From Alopecurus myosuroides (lineage: Eukaryota; Streptophyta; Magnoliopsida; Poales; Poaceae): a stretch of 64,000 nucleotides of DNA. The DNA is taken from NCBI GenBank assembly GCA_028641055.1, contig CM054057.1, positions 578,364,610 to 578,428,609 of the forward strand, read 5' to 3'. Under the pieces are notes generated by a model that saw nothing but the letters and a program-made list of their open reading frames with translations, was not told the origin of the DNA and did no database searches. A program made the translations under genes and the position numbers. How positions within the stretch are numbered: position 1 is the first letter of the stretch; every line of letters starts with the position of its first letter. Positions 1 through 11,814 of this stretch are shown here, one piece after another.

Positions 1-759
1 ATTGTTAGTTCTCCAATGTCAGCTTCCATGATATTCTCCGTCTCTGATTTCACCATGAATTTGCCCATGATGGCAACAGAAGCAGAGCTTCTCGCCGTTC
101 CTTGTATTACAACCGAATCCCACCCGATTCAGCAATCTCCAGGCATTAACGTCCGTGGGAGATCGTCGGTGAAGCCTTCTAGAACCCGACACTCTGGCCA
201 AATCAAAGAGGACAGGCATGAGAAATTTGTTCATCTTCGCACGAGAGGAACCCTAGGACCATCGCCTTTATTCGAGCAAACTAGCAGCCCGCACATCGCT
301 GGCCAATTTAATTTTGTCGCACGGATCGAGCGAGTTAGGCACACGTGACAGCGATAGGAGGAGGGATGCAGTGCACCCTAGGCACGCGTATGAGCACCAT
401 CACCGCAGCAGGTTCCGCGCCGTTGCCTCCAGCCATCACTGCCATCCATGCCTCACTGCAGCGCGCCGACAGACGCCGCGCATTGGCGAACACTGCTACC
501 CCGCTGCCAGACCTCCACCCACGTACGGGTGAAAGTAGATGTATACATGAGTCGATGAGTGTTAACTTTGATCAAACTAGAAAACTATGTATTCATCACT
601 ACAATATTATATAGATTTAGATATGGTTTATTATGTATTTAGCGATATTAATCTGAGATTGAAAAAGTTCATATTTATATATTATTATTATTTTTACATA
701 TATGATTTATTTTGAGCAAACGAACCCCTCGTCGATTTCATATAAAGAAACCACCACTT
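1..759. other. Unassigned left-edge sequence
   Basis: I recognise no gene or transposon here. On the minus strand one frame is open from about position 113 to the window edge, with an ATG at 66-68, but it is only about 38 codons long before it is cut off by the edge. Positions 340-530 are GC-rich and 600-720 AT-rich. The stretch could hold the start of a minus-strand gene or an old repeat lying mostly to the left. The last five bases before the copia element (TTTAC, 760-764) are its target-site duplication. Confidence 0.3.
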
Positions 760-764
760 TTTAC

Positions 765-933
765 TGTCAATCTTCTGGGAACGATGCGTACCTCTCCGAG
801 GGCATCGGTTTCATGTTTATATAGCGTCGGGAACAGCCCCCATACGTGGCTTACAGGGTTTGTACATGTACGTCGGAGACTACTCCGTACACGTACACAT
901 ACGAGTACATATGAGGAATTACATACGCTAACA
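765..933 (-). repeat. Copia 3' LTR
   Basis: A 169-bp terminal repeat, matching 5956-6124 except at two positions. In element orientation it starts TGTTAGCG and ends TTGACA. It is flanked outside by TTTAC (760-764). Confidence 0.96.
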
Positions 934-943
934 TCCCCCCTTA
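934..943 (-). other. Copia polypurine tract
   Basis: In element orientation the sequence reads TAAGGGGGGA directly before the 3' LTR. This is the purine run expected to prime plus-strand DNA synthesis. The TAA stop of the pol frame (941-943) overlaps it, so coding sequence runs right up to the LTR. Confidence 0.9.
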
Positions 944-3900
944 ATCTAAACCACGGGAGAGGTTTAGATTACGCTTGAACTCATCGAGACCCTTGACTGG
1001 AAGTGCTTTAGTGAAACCATCAGCCAACTGATCTTTGGTGGAAATAAATTTGATATCAAGTTTGTTACTGGCAACTCGTTCACGAACAAAATGATAGTCA
1101 ATCTCAACGTGCTTGGTGCGAGCATGAAAAATTGGGTTGGCTGACAAGTAAGTAGCACCCAAGTTGTCACACCATAAGCAGGGCTTCTCAGTTAACTGAA
1201 AACCAAGCTCAATAAGAAGAGCTTCAATCCAGATCAATTCAGTAGTAGCATTGGCTAAGGCTTTGTATTCATCTTCAGTACTGGAGCGGGAGACAGTGGC
1301 CTGTTTCCTGGCACTCCATGAGACCAAGTTAGGACCAACAAAAATAGCAAACCCACCAGTGGATCGACGGTCCTCAAGACAGCCAGCCCAATCTGCATCA
1401 GAAAAGACACTAAGAAGTGTGGATGAAGATTTCTGAAAAGTAATTCCAAGCTGAGAGGTATCCCTAACATATCTGAGAATTCTCTTAGCAGCAGTCCAGT
1501 GAGCAGTTGTAGGGGCATGTAGATATTGACAGACCTTGTTCACAGAGAAGGACAGGTCTGGTCGAGTAAGAGTGAGATACTGGAGGGCTCCAACTATGCT
1601 TCTATATTGTGTACTGTCATTAGGACCAAGAGGTGTACCTTCATGGAGAGACAACGGCTCAGAGGAGGACAAGGGTGTAGGAGCCGGCTTACAATCAAGT
1701 AGGACAACCTTGGCTAATATATCATGAGCATATTTGTGTTGAGTAAGTAACAAGCCATCTGATGTTTTCTTCACCTCCATGCCCAAGAAATAGTGGAGCT
1801 CTCCCAGATCTTTAATAGCAAAGTTTTCCTTGAGATCTTTAAGTAACATAGCAATAGCATGATCAGAGGAACTAGTGACAATAATATCATCGACATATAT
1901 CAGGAGAAAAATGGTGACACCAGTCTTGTGAAAGAGGAATAATGAAGTATCAGCTTTGGAAGGAAGAAAACCAAGGGCTTGCAATTTTGAGCTCAGACGA
2001 GAATACCATGCACGTGGGGCTGTTTCAGACCATACAGAGCTTTATCAAGTCTGCAAACATGATTAGGAGCATCCGGATGTTCAAAACCTGGGGTTTGTTT
2101 CATATAGACCTCTTCTTCCAGAACACCATCAAGAAACGCGTTCTTGACATCTAGCTGCCGTAAACTCCAGCCACGAGAGACAGAAATAGAGAGAACAGTT
2201 CTGATCGTATCAATTTTGACAACTGGGCTAAAAGTGTCCTCATAATCAATTCCATATCGTTGCTTGAATCCCTTAGCCACTAACCGGGCTTTGTAACGAT
2301 CAATAGATCCATCAGCACGACGCTTAATACGGTAAACCCATTTACAATCAATGACATTTTTGTTGGAAGTAGGAGGAACCAGGTGCTATGTTTTGTTATC
2401 GATGAGAACATCAAATTCCTCTTGCATAGCAGTACGCCAAGAAGGATCATTGAGAGCAGCGGGAAGATTTCGAGGTTCTCCTGTAGAGGAAAACAAGCCA
2501 TAGCGGATAGTGCCATCAGTATTTTTTTTGGGGTTTCGAATACCTTTCTGTAACCTTTTTTGGACACCAAGTAATGGTGCAGCAGGAGCAGCAACGGGCG
2601 AGACTGGCACAGAAAATCCGTGTGCAGGGGTGTCATCATTGCCCTGGCCAGCACTGGGAGACAGCGACCGTGCAGGACTTGTCGGGGAGCAGGCGGGTCC
2701 AGGAGACAGCGGCGAGGACGAATCAGGCGCAGTGGAGGCGTGTGGGCAGGGCGTGGCGGGTTCGTCTGCCGAGGCGGAGCGTGGAGAAGCGTGGCCACGC
2801 AGAGGGGACACGGGCGGAGTTCCACGCGACGTGACGGGCGTGCCAGCCGAGGGAGAATCAATGCCAGACGAATCCATACGGGATCCAGCGGCCTCGAAGT
2901 TCGCAGAGCAACATTCTTCCGAATCCACTTGGGTATCAGCGCCAGAATCACCTGAAACAATAGTGAGCGATTCCTGGGGCTGTGGATCACCATTTTGCAC
3001 CAGATTTTCGACAGTAGCTGCATTTTCCTGAGGAGCATCATAAACAGGGGTAATAACAGGCACATATGTAGTCATAGGGTCATCATTATTTTGTGCATCC
3101 TCATAAGTGTTAGACGTTGGAAGGAGAAGAATTTCTCGTTTGAGAGTGGCACCGGCGTTGGGATGAAGGGTGTGAAAGGGAAAGACATTTTCGTCGAAAA
3201 CAACATCACGAGAAATGTAGACACGACCAGTGGAAACATCGAGACACTTAACACCTTTGTGGAGAGGACTATAACCAAGAAAAACACACCGAGTGGACCG
3301 AAAAGCGAGTTTGCGAGTATTGTATGGACGAAGGTTTGGCCAACAAGCACAACCAAAAATCCTAAGAGCATCATAATTGGGTGTAATATGAAGAAGACGT
3401 TCAGCTGGTGTATCAAGATCAATGACTTTGCTAGGGAGTAAATTTATGAGAAAAGTGGCAGTGAGAAACGCTTCATCCCAATATTTTAGAGGCATGGATG
3501 CATTTGCAAGTAGAGAAAGACCAACTTCAACTATGTGACGATGCTTTCTTTCGGCAGAGCCATTTTGTTGATGGGCATGAGGGCATGATACATGATGTGT
3601 AATACCTACTTGTTGAAAGAAGGCATTTAATTTCTCATACTCACCCCCCCAATCAGTTTGCATGGCAATAATTTTCTTATCAAATTTCCTTTCAACATAT
3701 TTTTGCCAATTTTGGAAAGCTTGATAAACATCAGAACGCTTCTTAAGGAGGTAAATCCAAGAGAATTTACTGTAATCATCAATAAAACTTACATAATAGC
3801 AATGTTTGCCAACCGAGGCTGGTGCAGGACCCCATACATCAGAAAACACAATGGCAAACGGAGTAGTGGATCGACTAGTGGATATGGGATATGGTAACTG

Positions 3901-5568
3901 ATGACTTTTGGCTAGTTGACAAGAATCACAAACATATGGGGTCACCTCGGGAGTGTAAGCTATTTTATTCCTTCTAAGAACTTGTTGAACAACAAATGAT
4001 GAGGGGTGTCCTAATCGACGATGCCATGTGGAGGATGACGGCTTTATTGAGATGAAGGCATGCTTGGAGGAATCACTGAGAATAGGCATCAAGGGATAAA
4101 GACCTCCATGGCAGGGACCCCTAAACAGAGTTCTTCGTGTTGCTTGGTCCTTGATCAAAAAATAGAAGGGATGAAACTCAATAAAGACATGATTATCAAG
4201 AGTGAAACGATGAACTGACAACAAGTTTTTAGATGCACTAGGAACATGAAGTATGGAATTAAGGTGAAAAGAATTTTGAGGAGTACGCAAAACAGAAGTA
4301 CCAATATGACTAATATGCATACCTGTGCCTTCAGCTGTGCGAACACGATCTTGGCCAGTATATTGATCATGAGTTGTGAGCTTGCTTAGCTCACTGGTGA
4401 TGTGATCTGTAGCTCCAGTATCATAGTACCAGTTGGAATCAACACCATGAAAATTAGCCTCCTTGTTCCCTTTAGTCCCATTGTCTTCCTTCTTTGGTTG
4501 ATAGCGCCACCAGCAATCACGTGCGGGATGCCCATGAATGAAACAAATCTGGCACGTGACATCAACAAAGGGAGTGGGGGCACGACCATGCCTACGTCCA
4601 CCATCATCATCACGGCGGCGACGATCATCCTCATAGCGACGACCACCACGGTAGCCACCATCGTCTTGGCGACCACGGTCATCATAGGGTCCACGGTAAT
4701 CATTTTGCGCTGGACGCTCCTCCTGGCGACCACGCGGATCATAGGGCTGCTGCTGACGGTAATCCCTCTGCTGCTGCTGACGGTAGTCACCCTGCTGTTG
4801 CGGACGGTAGTCAGGTTGGCGGGGGCGGTCCTCCTGGCGACCACGTGGATCAGGGCCACGGGAGGGCTGGCGGCTGTCGTTACCACGGCGGGCAACGTTA
4901 GCAGAGGAGGAGAAACTGCCGGTGTCATCTGTTTTATGCAAGTTATCATATGCTTGAACCTGATCAAACAGATCGGGAAGGGTGGTGCCAGGGTTGGCCC
5001 TGACAGCGGTGATGAGGTTGTTGTAGGCGCTTCCCAATCCACGGATAACATACCACAACAACTCATCTTCATCAAGTGGTTTACCAATGGCAGCAAGCTC
5101 GGATCCAATACTTTTCATTTTTGCGAAGTACTTTTCTGCAGACATGTCATTCTTGCGCGTGTCACTGAGAGCGGAGCGGAGTTTTTGCACACGAGACTTT
5201 GATGCAGGGCACACGTGCGTATTGAGAGCAGCCCACACTTCCGAGGATGTCTCCAGCCCGATCACGTGAGGAAGAACATCTGGGGACAGGGAGTTCAAGA
5301 TGAACCTTAAAACTTGCTGATCCCGAGCGATCCATGAGACATATTCAGGGTTTTCAACACTGACTTTCTGTTTGTTGGCATCTTCAGTTTCAATGAATTC
5401 AGCCGGAGCCGTTTCTTTCCCTTCAACGAGAGCGAGCACCCTTGCTCCACGAAACGCTGGCACGATCAAAGCCTTCCAGACCAAAGCATTGTCACGCGTG
5501 AGAAGCTGGGCAGGAGGATTGCCGAGAGCAGCTGCGAGCACGGTGGCAGACGACGACGAGGAGGCCAT
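941..5568 (-). pseudogene. Copia gag-pol polyprotein, disrupted by a stop and a frameshift
   Basis: The frame opens at 5568 and runs 1060 codons. The Gag region is followed by an Arg/Gln/Asp-rich repeat tract (about residues 225-330) and a CCHC knuckle near residue 338 (CX2CX4HX4C). Protease DTGA is near 381 and the pre-integrase RLGH near 512. Integrase Asp, Asp and Glu lie near 574, 637 and 671, a copia-like spacing. The frame stops at TAG 2386-2388, where the family normally has a Trp codon just inside RT. It then continues in the same frame through the RT fingers to about 2015-2020, where a G is missing from a G/C run and the frame shifts. The last part (1984-941) holds the RT catalytic YVDD near 1890-1900 and RNase H. 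The other domains look well preserved, so both breaks look recent. Confidence 0.95.
2386..2388 (-). other. In-frame stop in copia RT
   Basis: The minus-strand codon is TAG between NKT and HLVPP. The same frame stays open and keeps copia RT similarity for a further 120 or so codons, so this is a point nonsense change and not a natural end. A one-base change from the usual Trp codon TGG explains it. Confidence 0.85.
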
Positions 5569-5943
5569 GACGTAGCAGAAACAAGGGACTGCGGCGTCAA
5601 GATCTGAACTTGTGTGTGGGTTTTTTGATTTTCTCGATGCGGCAGTCGATCCAAGGATTCAAGGATGACAGCGGCAGAGTGGGCTAGGGTTTCTGGTTGT
5701 GTGAGTTTTCTCGATGCAGATCGACGACAGAGAGAGCTGGCGGCGATGCAGAGAGAGGGTATGTGGTGTTTCTCGATGCAGATCGACAACAGATGATTGA
5801 CGACGATGCAGAGGGTAGTATATGTGGCTGGTTTGTGTGTTTTTTTGGCGGCGGCAACAGATCACGGCCACGATGCGGTGGCGGTGAGGAACTGTGGCGG
5901 CGGCGAGTTTTGGGAGTACGGCGGCTAGGTCAGGGAAGAAGCC
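5569..5943 (-). other. Copia 5' leader
   Basis: The untranslated leader lies between the primer site and the gag start. It contains imperfect direct repeats built on TCGATGCAGATCGAC (near 5713 and 5777) and GATGCAGAG. No separate gene is visible. Confidence 0.75.
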
Positions 5944-5955
5944 GCTCTGATACCA
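5944..5955 (-). other. Copia primer-binding site (tRNA-iMet)
   Basis: In element orientation it reads TGGTATCAGAGC directly after the LTR. This is the standard plant primer site complementary to the 3' end of initiator tRNA-Met. Confidence 0.93.
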
Positions 5956-6124
5956 TGTCAATCTTCTGGGAACGATGCGTACCTCTCCGAGGGCATCGGT
6001 TTCATGTTTATATAGCGTAGGGAACAGCCCCCATACGTGGCTTACAGGGTTTGTACATGTACGTCAGAGACTACTCCGTACACGTACACATACGAGTACA
6101 TATGAGGAATTACATACGCTAACA
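5956..6124 (-). repeat. Copia 5' LTR
   Basis: A 169-bp LTR ending at the TTTAC duplication (6125-6129). It is nearly identical to 765-933. Confidence 0.96.
6007..6014 (-). promoter_or_regulatory. TATA-like box in copia 5' LTR
   Basis: The minus strand reads TATATAAA about 110 bases into the LTR in element orientation. This is a plausible core promoter for the element; it is inferred from sequence only. Confidence 0.55.
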
Positions 6125-6849
6125 TTTACAAGACCCTCATAACATGAAGAAAGAGAACAAACTAGGGAATAAAAGAAGCAGAACAGAAAACTAGCATTCT
6201 TGGTATCTAACTTTACCAATATATGTAGTCGATCCTTATAGTGTTTGGCTTTGATCAAAATTACGATCGACGGGAAGGGAGTAGGGCTTAGCGCGTTGTA
6301 TCGAACTATCGATTGCACATAACTGAGAAGCACGGTACATATGGAGTACCTAGATTGAGCTATCAGCTATAGCTAGCAGGCACGACGTCTACCTTGCATT
6401 GCCCGTATATAGCATACTGCATGGGTACATGCAAGTCGTCGTCCCAGCGACTGTCACGTTCCGGCGCCCGTGCCATGCACATAGGAGCTAGCTGGCTAGC
6501 TTATCACGTATATCGATCGATCTGTCTAGCTAGCTAGCCTCATGCATGAAACCGCGTTACGGCGCGGGCCGGCTGCGTACACCATGTGATGCTGCGCTGC
6601 ACTGCACATCTTGGGGTCAATCGATCCATCATTAGATCCATATATATACGTACGGTCGACATGTCCACTCGCTCGAGGCTCCATCGTATAAATACACACA
6701 CGATCCATGCGTATCACGTACAGCAGGACCATTTAAATCTCTTGCTTGAGGCTATATGTATATCACGCATCGTTGGACAATGAATCCGCTCATTCAAGTT
6801 AATTACTCCATTGTTTATGATCGATCAAGCTAGCTAGATAGTCCATCCC

Positions 6850-6877
6850 ATTGCATTGCATTGCATTGCATTGCATG
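6850..6877. repeat. Pentanucleotide microsatellite (TTGCA)n
   Basis: About five tandem TTGCA units, followed by TGCAT. Confidence 0.9.
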
Positions 6878-7423
6878 CATAGTACTCCACCAGTAGTCAT
6901 TTTGTTCCATATTTTCAAAAGCAAAACCCATCAATCTTGGTTCCGTGCTTCCTCTCCCGTTACTATAGCTAGGGTGCAGGCACCTAGCTAGAATTGCCAT
7001 GGCATGCAGATACACGCCATGATAGCTCCATCGATTAATCTGCCGCGTCTGCAGTGCATCTAATCGATGGATCCATGAACAGTGGTGGACTTTGCTAGGC
7101 AAGTACCGGCTAGCCCTGACTCCATAACTACCCCTGTGGCCAAATCTCTGGGAACAGGATCCTGCCCCCACACGGAATTCAATGTGTTGTGGTGTGTAAA
7201 TGGATGGCATCGCGAGGCTAACTACTAGCTATCTTGCAATTGCACGCATGGCAGCATGGAATTCAATGTGTTGTGTCGAAATGGCATGTGGATCCAGCCA
7301 ATAACGGCGTCCTCCGCCGGTACGTACGTAGCAGTGTCGATCTATCGATGCCAGCTTTGTTCCCTTGTCCTCATTTTCTTGCCTTTGTTTCTTTCATACA
7401 AAACCGACTGACACGAGAGAGCG

Positions 7424-7451
7424 AGCGAGAGAGAGAGAGAGAGAGAGAGAG
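7424..7451. repeat. GA microsatellite
   Basis: A run of GA dinucleotides with two GC interruptions at its left end. Confidence 0.9.
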
Positions 7452-7939
7452 TTGTTCAGAGAAATTACTTACCAAGGATCTAGCCATCTAGAGGTGGAGA
7501 GACGACCATAGCTAGCATGCAGTGGCGGCGATTTTACGTGCAAACTGTTCACTGACATCACGCAGTTTTTGTTACTCCTTCTGTTTCACATATTTGTCCG
7601 GCGTGTGGACATCTAGCAGGCAATAAATTTGAGTGGGACTCAACTCGATAAAGTTATACTGTACGCTCTTGCCAGGGTCGAGCCGTTAAAATGCCATACT
7701 CTAAGTTCGGAATCATACATTCAACTCACCGCCGTTGCATAATGTCTATTTGAGCAACATCATTCTTTTGGTGCTCTTTGAACACCTCTAGATTGATGAT
7801 TTCCCATGATGACTTAGATCTACATTCTTAAAACACTAGATACAAAAAAAAAATGAATACAAATTTACAGGGATGCGACATCAACAATCAATTAAATTAT
7901 TAACAAATACTCAGGGGTATCCTAATTTTGTTTGCCAGT

Positions 7940-8094
7940 TAGACGTCCTCATAAACCCTTGCGCGAAACTCGCCTCGTCTCGACGACCTGCTTAGACGTC
8001 CGCATAAACCCTTGCGCGAAACTCGCCTCGTCTCGACGACCTGCTTAGACGTCCACATAAACCCTTGCGCGAAACTCGCCTCCGACGACCTGCT
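7940..8094. repeat. 53-bp minisatellite, three copies
   Basis: A unit starting AGACGTCC and including AACCCTTGCGCGAAACTCGC begins at 7941, 7994 and 8047, an exact 53-bp period. The third copy has lost a few bases near its end. Copies differ mainly at one position just after AGACGTCC. Confidence 0.9.
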
Positions 8095-8948
8095 CCACTG
8101 GAAAAAAGGGAATTGATCCCTGCCAAAGTGCCAGATCAGGATTAGGTTAGACACGTGGTGATTGCAATTGGCCGATCATGCGAGCAAGTCATAAACAAAA
8201 GAGACACGGCATGAGATGAACCGGTGCTCGACAAGGCAGTATTATTGTTTGTATGTAACCAAAATTTGCAACAACAAGAAAACATCCAAGGAGTAGTTTG
8301 AATTTTCGAGTGAATAGATACGACAATAGGGTTTTAGGTCTAGCTAGCACCTTCACCGAGACAGACGGGCGTTTAGGTACATGAGTCCATCTGTCCATGC
8401 ATGCGTCTGCTACCAGGGGCCGTACGTACCCGTGTCTCACTCAAAGCGGGTCACATGCACGCCCAAGGTAAGTCAGAACGGCAGCTATAGCTCGATGCAA
8501 TTGCGATTGCAAGCTCCAGCATCGTATCGATCGACCGTACGTACGTATCGCGCGCAGGATTCGTGCACGTACGTACGGAAGATCCATTATCGATGGCGAC
8601 ATGAATAGCCAATTAATCAGCCTATCAATCAATGTAACCTACGCACGGCCGCGATCATTCCTTCTGCGCGTGTACGTACGCGACGCATGCACGTTCGGAT
8701 ATGTCGTGCATGCGGGGAAACGACAGCCCGGATTGATCCATCGACTCGTTTCAGCTATACGTTCGAGATGTGTTTGTTGGTTCCCACCAAAGGCTATGCA
8801 TTTGTTTATTTCCAACAACAAAAATACCAAAAAAATGTTATGACAAGTATGCATGGCTGATCAAATAATGTGACCATGAATAGATATGCATTTTTCGAAA
8901 AAAAAAAACAAAATGTGTTGTTTTCAGGATGCTTATGTGACTACTTGT

Positions 8949-9662
8949 CAGGGCCGGTCCATACATTTACGGGGCCCAGGGGCAAGAGGACAACCGTGGG
9001 CCCTTGCACGCACATATAAACATAAATGATGTTATAGTTTAAAAGTGAAAAATATGAAACCGTACATGATAATAGATTATGTCTAAACTCTAAAATTGAA
9101 AACTCAAACTGTTTTTTATCAAGTCAATTCATGGATGAACAGAGGAGTACTTATGAAAAATTTGAGCCATGAGAGCAAATAAAATTAATTCATTTAAAGC
9201 CGAACAGAGGAATAGGAAGAATGAACTCGCACCATCTCTCCAACGTCTCATTGACGGGGAATGAGAGAAACATTGAGGATGGAAGGAGAGTTGATTAGGG
9301 TGATTCAGTTACATCGTTGATCTATATTAGTGGCTTCATGTGACCTCGGAATCATGGAGGAGTCACCTTGTTACCAGAAAAGGCTATTGAGAATTTTTGG
9401 GAGAAGAGTCAACAAATGAAGTGTCAACCGTTTTTGTTCCTGCCTCTTGAGAATAGAGTGTGTAACTTTGGTGGGTTCGACTTGGTCCGTTAGACTTGAG
9501 CCTCCTAATATTTTAGTACATTCTTTTAGATTTTATACATAATTAGAACTAAGACAAGATTTACACTAATAATACTATAGAAATAGTACATAGGATTGGG
9601 CCCCTGCATTTCGGGGGCCCGGGGCGGGCGCCCCGCTTGCCCACCCATATGGGCCGGCCCTG
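8949..9662. mobile_element. Non-autonomous hAT-like DNA transposon
   Basis: A 714-bp element with terminal inverted repeats CAGGGCCGGTCC and, on the other strand, CAGGGCCGGCCC. An exact 8-bp target-site duplication CTACTTGT flanks it at 8941-8948 and 9663-9670. The 8-bp duplication and the CAGGG-type ends fit the hAT superfamily. GC-rich subterminal sequence (GGGGCCC runs) lies at both ends around an AT-rich core. There is no transposase ORF, so it would need a transposase in trans. Confidence 0.9.
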
Positions 9663-9714
9663 CTACTTGTGCATTAAATTGTGCAAGAATAACATTAGCA
9701 TAGGTTGTGCATGC

Positions 9715-10157
9715 TCCGCGGACTCAGCTTCAGTGACTTTGAGAAGCCAAGTCTCACCTTGACTTACTATTCAAGATCGGATGTGCTAGATTAACATAGA
9801 TTCCGGACTAAAAAAATTAAACTGTCCAGATTTTTTTTCCAGTAGACCGTATATATTTTGGTTTTTATTATGTGAAAGTTTCAATCATTTTGACTTATAG
9901 TTTGTGAATAAACCCTTTTTTGAGCTCAAAAGGCTGTTTAATCATACACCATTCAGCCAAATGCATCGAGCTTTTATAGAGTAATAGACAGTACATTTAC
10001 AATTTAGTAGATTTTCTTTCAAATTTTTTTGAACAATTTGAATATTGAGTTCAGGATCTAGGTCGATTTGGTACGTCCAATATTGACTTGATGGTGGATA
10101 TTGAGGGTGAGTCTCGGTGAGACTTGGCTTCATGAAGTCACTCACGAATGAGTCCAT
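9715..10157. mobile_element. Unclassified element with inverted ends
   Basis: The left end (about 9718-9763, GGACTCAGC ... GAAGCCAAGTCTCACC) is an imperfect inverted copy of the right end (about 10105-10157, GGTGAGACTTGGCTTC ... TGAGTCC). The arms are about 45 bp with a perfect GAAGCCAAGTCTCACC core. The interior has no coding sequence. No clear target-site duplication was found. A Mutator-like MITE or a foldback element are both possible. Confidence 0.55.
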
Positions 10158-11467
10158 TTTCCCCCTCTACTTGATTTTCAGAAAAATTGAACCATAAACT
10201 TTAAAATTCGGTCGCCCCTTACAGAACTTTAAAAAATAATTAATGATGGCATGACAAGATATTTGCACACGTGTTCGCCAAGTCAACAACAAATATCAGA
10301 AAGTTCAAACAATAACGGGCGCAACATATTAGTGTTTCCAGAAATATACTTAAAATCATTTTTGTATGTATAATAAACATTACTTCAAAATCCAAAATTT
10401 TATAGTAAAAGTTTATGAAAATAAGTTTTTTTTACATTCATAAATAATCTAATATTCTTTCATTAATTAATTATGATTTTAGGTAATTTATTATTTATAG
10501 TACAACTCCAAGTATCATGTGTGAACCCTCAGTTCATAGAGTCGAGGGGGGGGGGGGGTAGTTTTGAACCTTGCATCTTTACATTTCATGCACTGGTGTT
10601 TTTGAGATCTTTTTCGCGCTTTTGTGCAAAGTGTGTTGGAGAGATTACTTCTCGACTTGGCGTAGAATTGAGAGGCCTTTCGCAGACATTTAGTCGAGTG
10701 GGTTGGTTTTATATTTTGTTTTAGTTTGTTTTAAGCTTAACCGTAGGGTAGAATTTGATATTCCACAATACAGGTTTACTTCTTTAATTATCTTTTCTAA
10801 AACAGAACTAGAGTGTTCAAGAATTTGAAATTTGAAGTTGATTTCTTTAAAAATCATTCTTCATAAATTTTAAATAATTCAAACAGAAATTAATACATGA
10901 AAGAGAGACCGAATTGTATTCAAATACAAATTTTATTTCATTGATAATATTACATTCAGTAAAATTACAAAAAGTAAAAATAAATTACTTGTCATATTCT
11001 AAACATATCTATTTCTTAAAGACATGGAAGTTGAAGCTTTCGTACCTACAACAATCGAAGATAAGAGAAGTTGTTAAGAATTAGAATGTTGCGAGCAGCA
11101 GAGGCGGGGCATTTTGATGTTTGAAGGCTTTTAAACCTGATCAACACTTAGTTGATCAACACCAGTGCTAGAGGGACAAATTTTAAAGCCGGAGAAGAAC
11201 TAGTGGAAAGCCATTGCATATTAGTGCAAAGTCACAACCAGAACAAATGTAGTATCAGGAAACACCACGTTACAACAAGATTCATAATTTAATTGGACAG
11301 AGACAAGTGTATTATGGGAAGAAGCAAGTAAATATTCAAATTCATGGATGAACTAGACAGTAAAGGAAGATTGCATAGCCAAGAGGTACTAGTGCACAAG
11401 AATAAGTGTCAGATGAGCTAAAGTAGCCAGGCACGAAGGGCTAAGATCAAATACAAGCTACAGTCAG
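10158..11467. other. AT-rich intergenic sequence, no gene seen
   Basis: Nothing coding is recognised. A run of 13 G lies at 10546-10558. Otherwise the stretch is AT-rich and without clear repeat structure to the eye. Confidence 0.5.
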
Positions 11468-11469
11468 TA

Positions 11470-11724
11470 CTCCCTCCATTTTTTTTGTCCGCGTATTAGT
11501 TTTGCTAAAAGTCAAATTTCCTAAAGTTTGACCAACTTTACAGGAAAAACTATCAAAATTAACAATACAAAGTCAATATAATATGATTCATCATGGAATA
11601 TATTTTTATATGATACCCATGTGATATTTGAAATATTTATATTTTGTTTTATAAACTTGGTCAAACTTTACAATGTTTGACTTAAGACAATCCTAATACG
11701 CGGAGTAAAAAGAAACGAAGGGTG
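11470..11724. mobile_element. Stowaway-type MITE (Tc1/mariner)
   Basis: A 255-bp element flanked by TA duplications (11468-11469 and 11725-11726). The ends are imperfect inverted repeats of about 30 bp: CTCCCTCCATTTTTTTTGTC on the left and, read on the other strand, CACCCTTCGTTTCTTTTTAC, both leading into CCGCGTATTAG. The AT-rich core contains inverted AAAGTTTGACCAA/TTGGTCAAACTTT words that pair. It is non-coding. Confidence 0.92.
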
Positions 11725-11814
11725 TAAGAAACATCAAAGACAAAAATTGGAGCTAGTATAAGTGAAGTAACCAGATAATACATGTATAATAGGTGTATGA
11801 TCGTAAAACAAATA

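Larger units (their letters stand above)
765..6124 (-). mobile_element. Ty1/copia LTR retrotransposon, nearly complete
   Basis: A full-structure copia element on the minus strand. It has two 169-bp LTRs (765-933 and 5956-6124) beginning TG and ending CA, and 5-bp target-site duplications TTTAC at 760-764 and 6125-6129. A primer-binding site complementary to initiator tRNA-Met abuts the 5' LTR, and a polypurine tract abuts the 3' LTR. The single gag-pol frame has the copia domain order (Gag, protease, integrase, RT, RNase H). By eye the LTRs differ at two positions of 169 (near 828/6019 and 895/6086), which points to a recent insertion. The coding frame has one stop and one frameshift, so this copy cannot make a full polyprotein. 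The family name is not recognised; such short LTRs are unusual among large cereal copia families. Confidence 0.97.
6130..8940. other. Low-copy-looking intergenic DNA, no gene seen
   Basis: There is no convincing ORF. The region is rich in short palindromic words (GCTAGC, ACGTACGT, GCATGC, CGATCGAT) typical of unique grass intergenic or promoter-proximal DNA. It contains a TTGCA microsatellite (6850-6877), a GA microsatellite (about 7424-7451) and a three-copy 53-bp tandem repeat. A possible Stowaway-like end (CTCCTTCTGTTTCACATA) begins near 7574, but I could not pair it with a second end. Confidence 0.5.

Noticed and set aside
1..113. First exon of a host gene on the minus strand
   Set aside because: Only about 38 codons are visible, with no recognisable domain or splice context, so it was not called as a gene.
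2510..3031. Plus-strand ORF of 173 codons over the copia element
   Set aside because: It is antisense to the integrase-RT linker of the real gag-pol frame and has no domain of its own.
4402..5202. Plus-strand ORF of 266 codons with many hydrophobic residues
   Set aside because: It is antisense to copia gag; the apparent membrane-like segments are the reverse of the Arg/Asp-rich Gag repeat tract.
7940..8094. CRISPR-like array
   Set aside because: The three units are directly adjacent with no spacers and the setting is a plant genome.
10546..10558. G13 run as a G-quadruplex signal
   Set aside because: A single homopolymer without spaced G-tracts; a slippage product or sequencing uncertainty is more likely.
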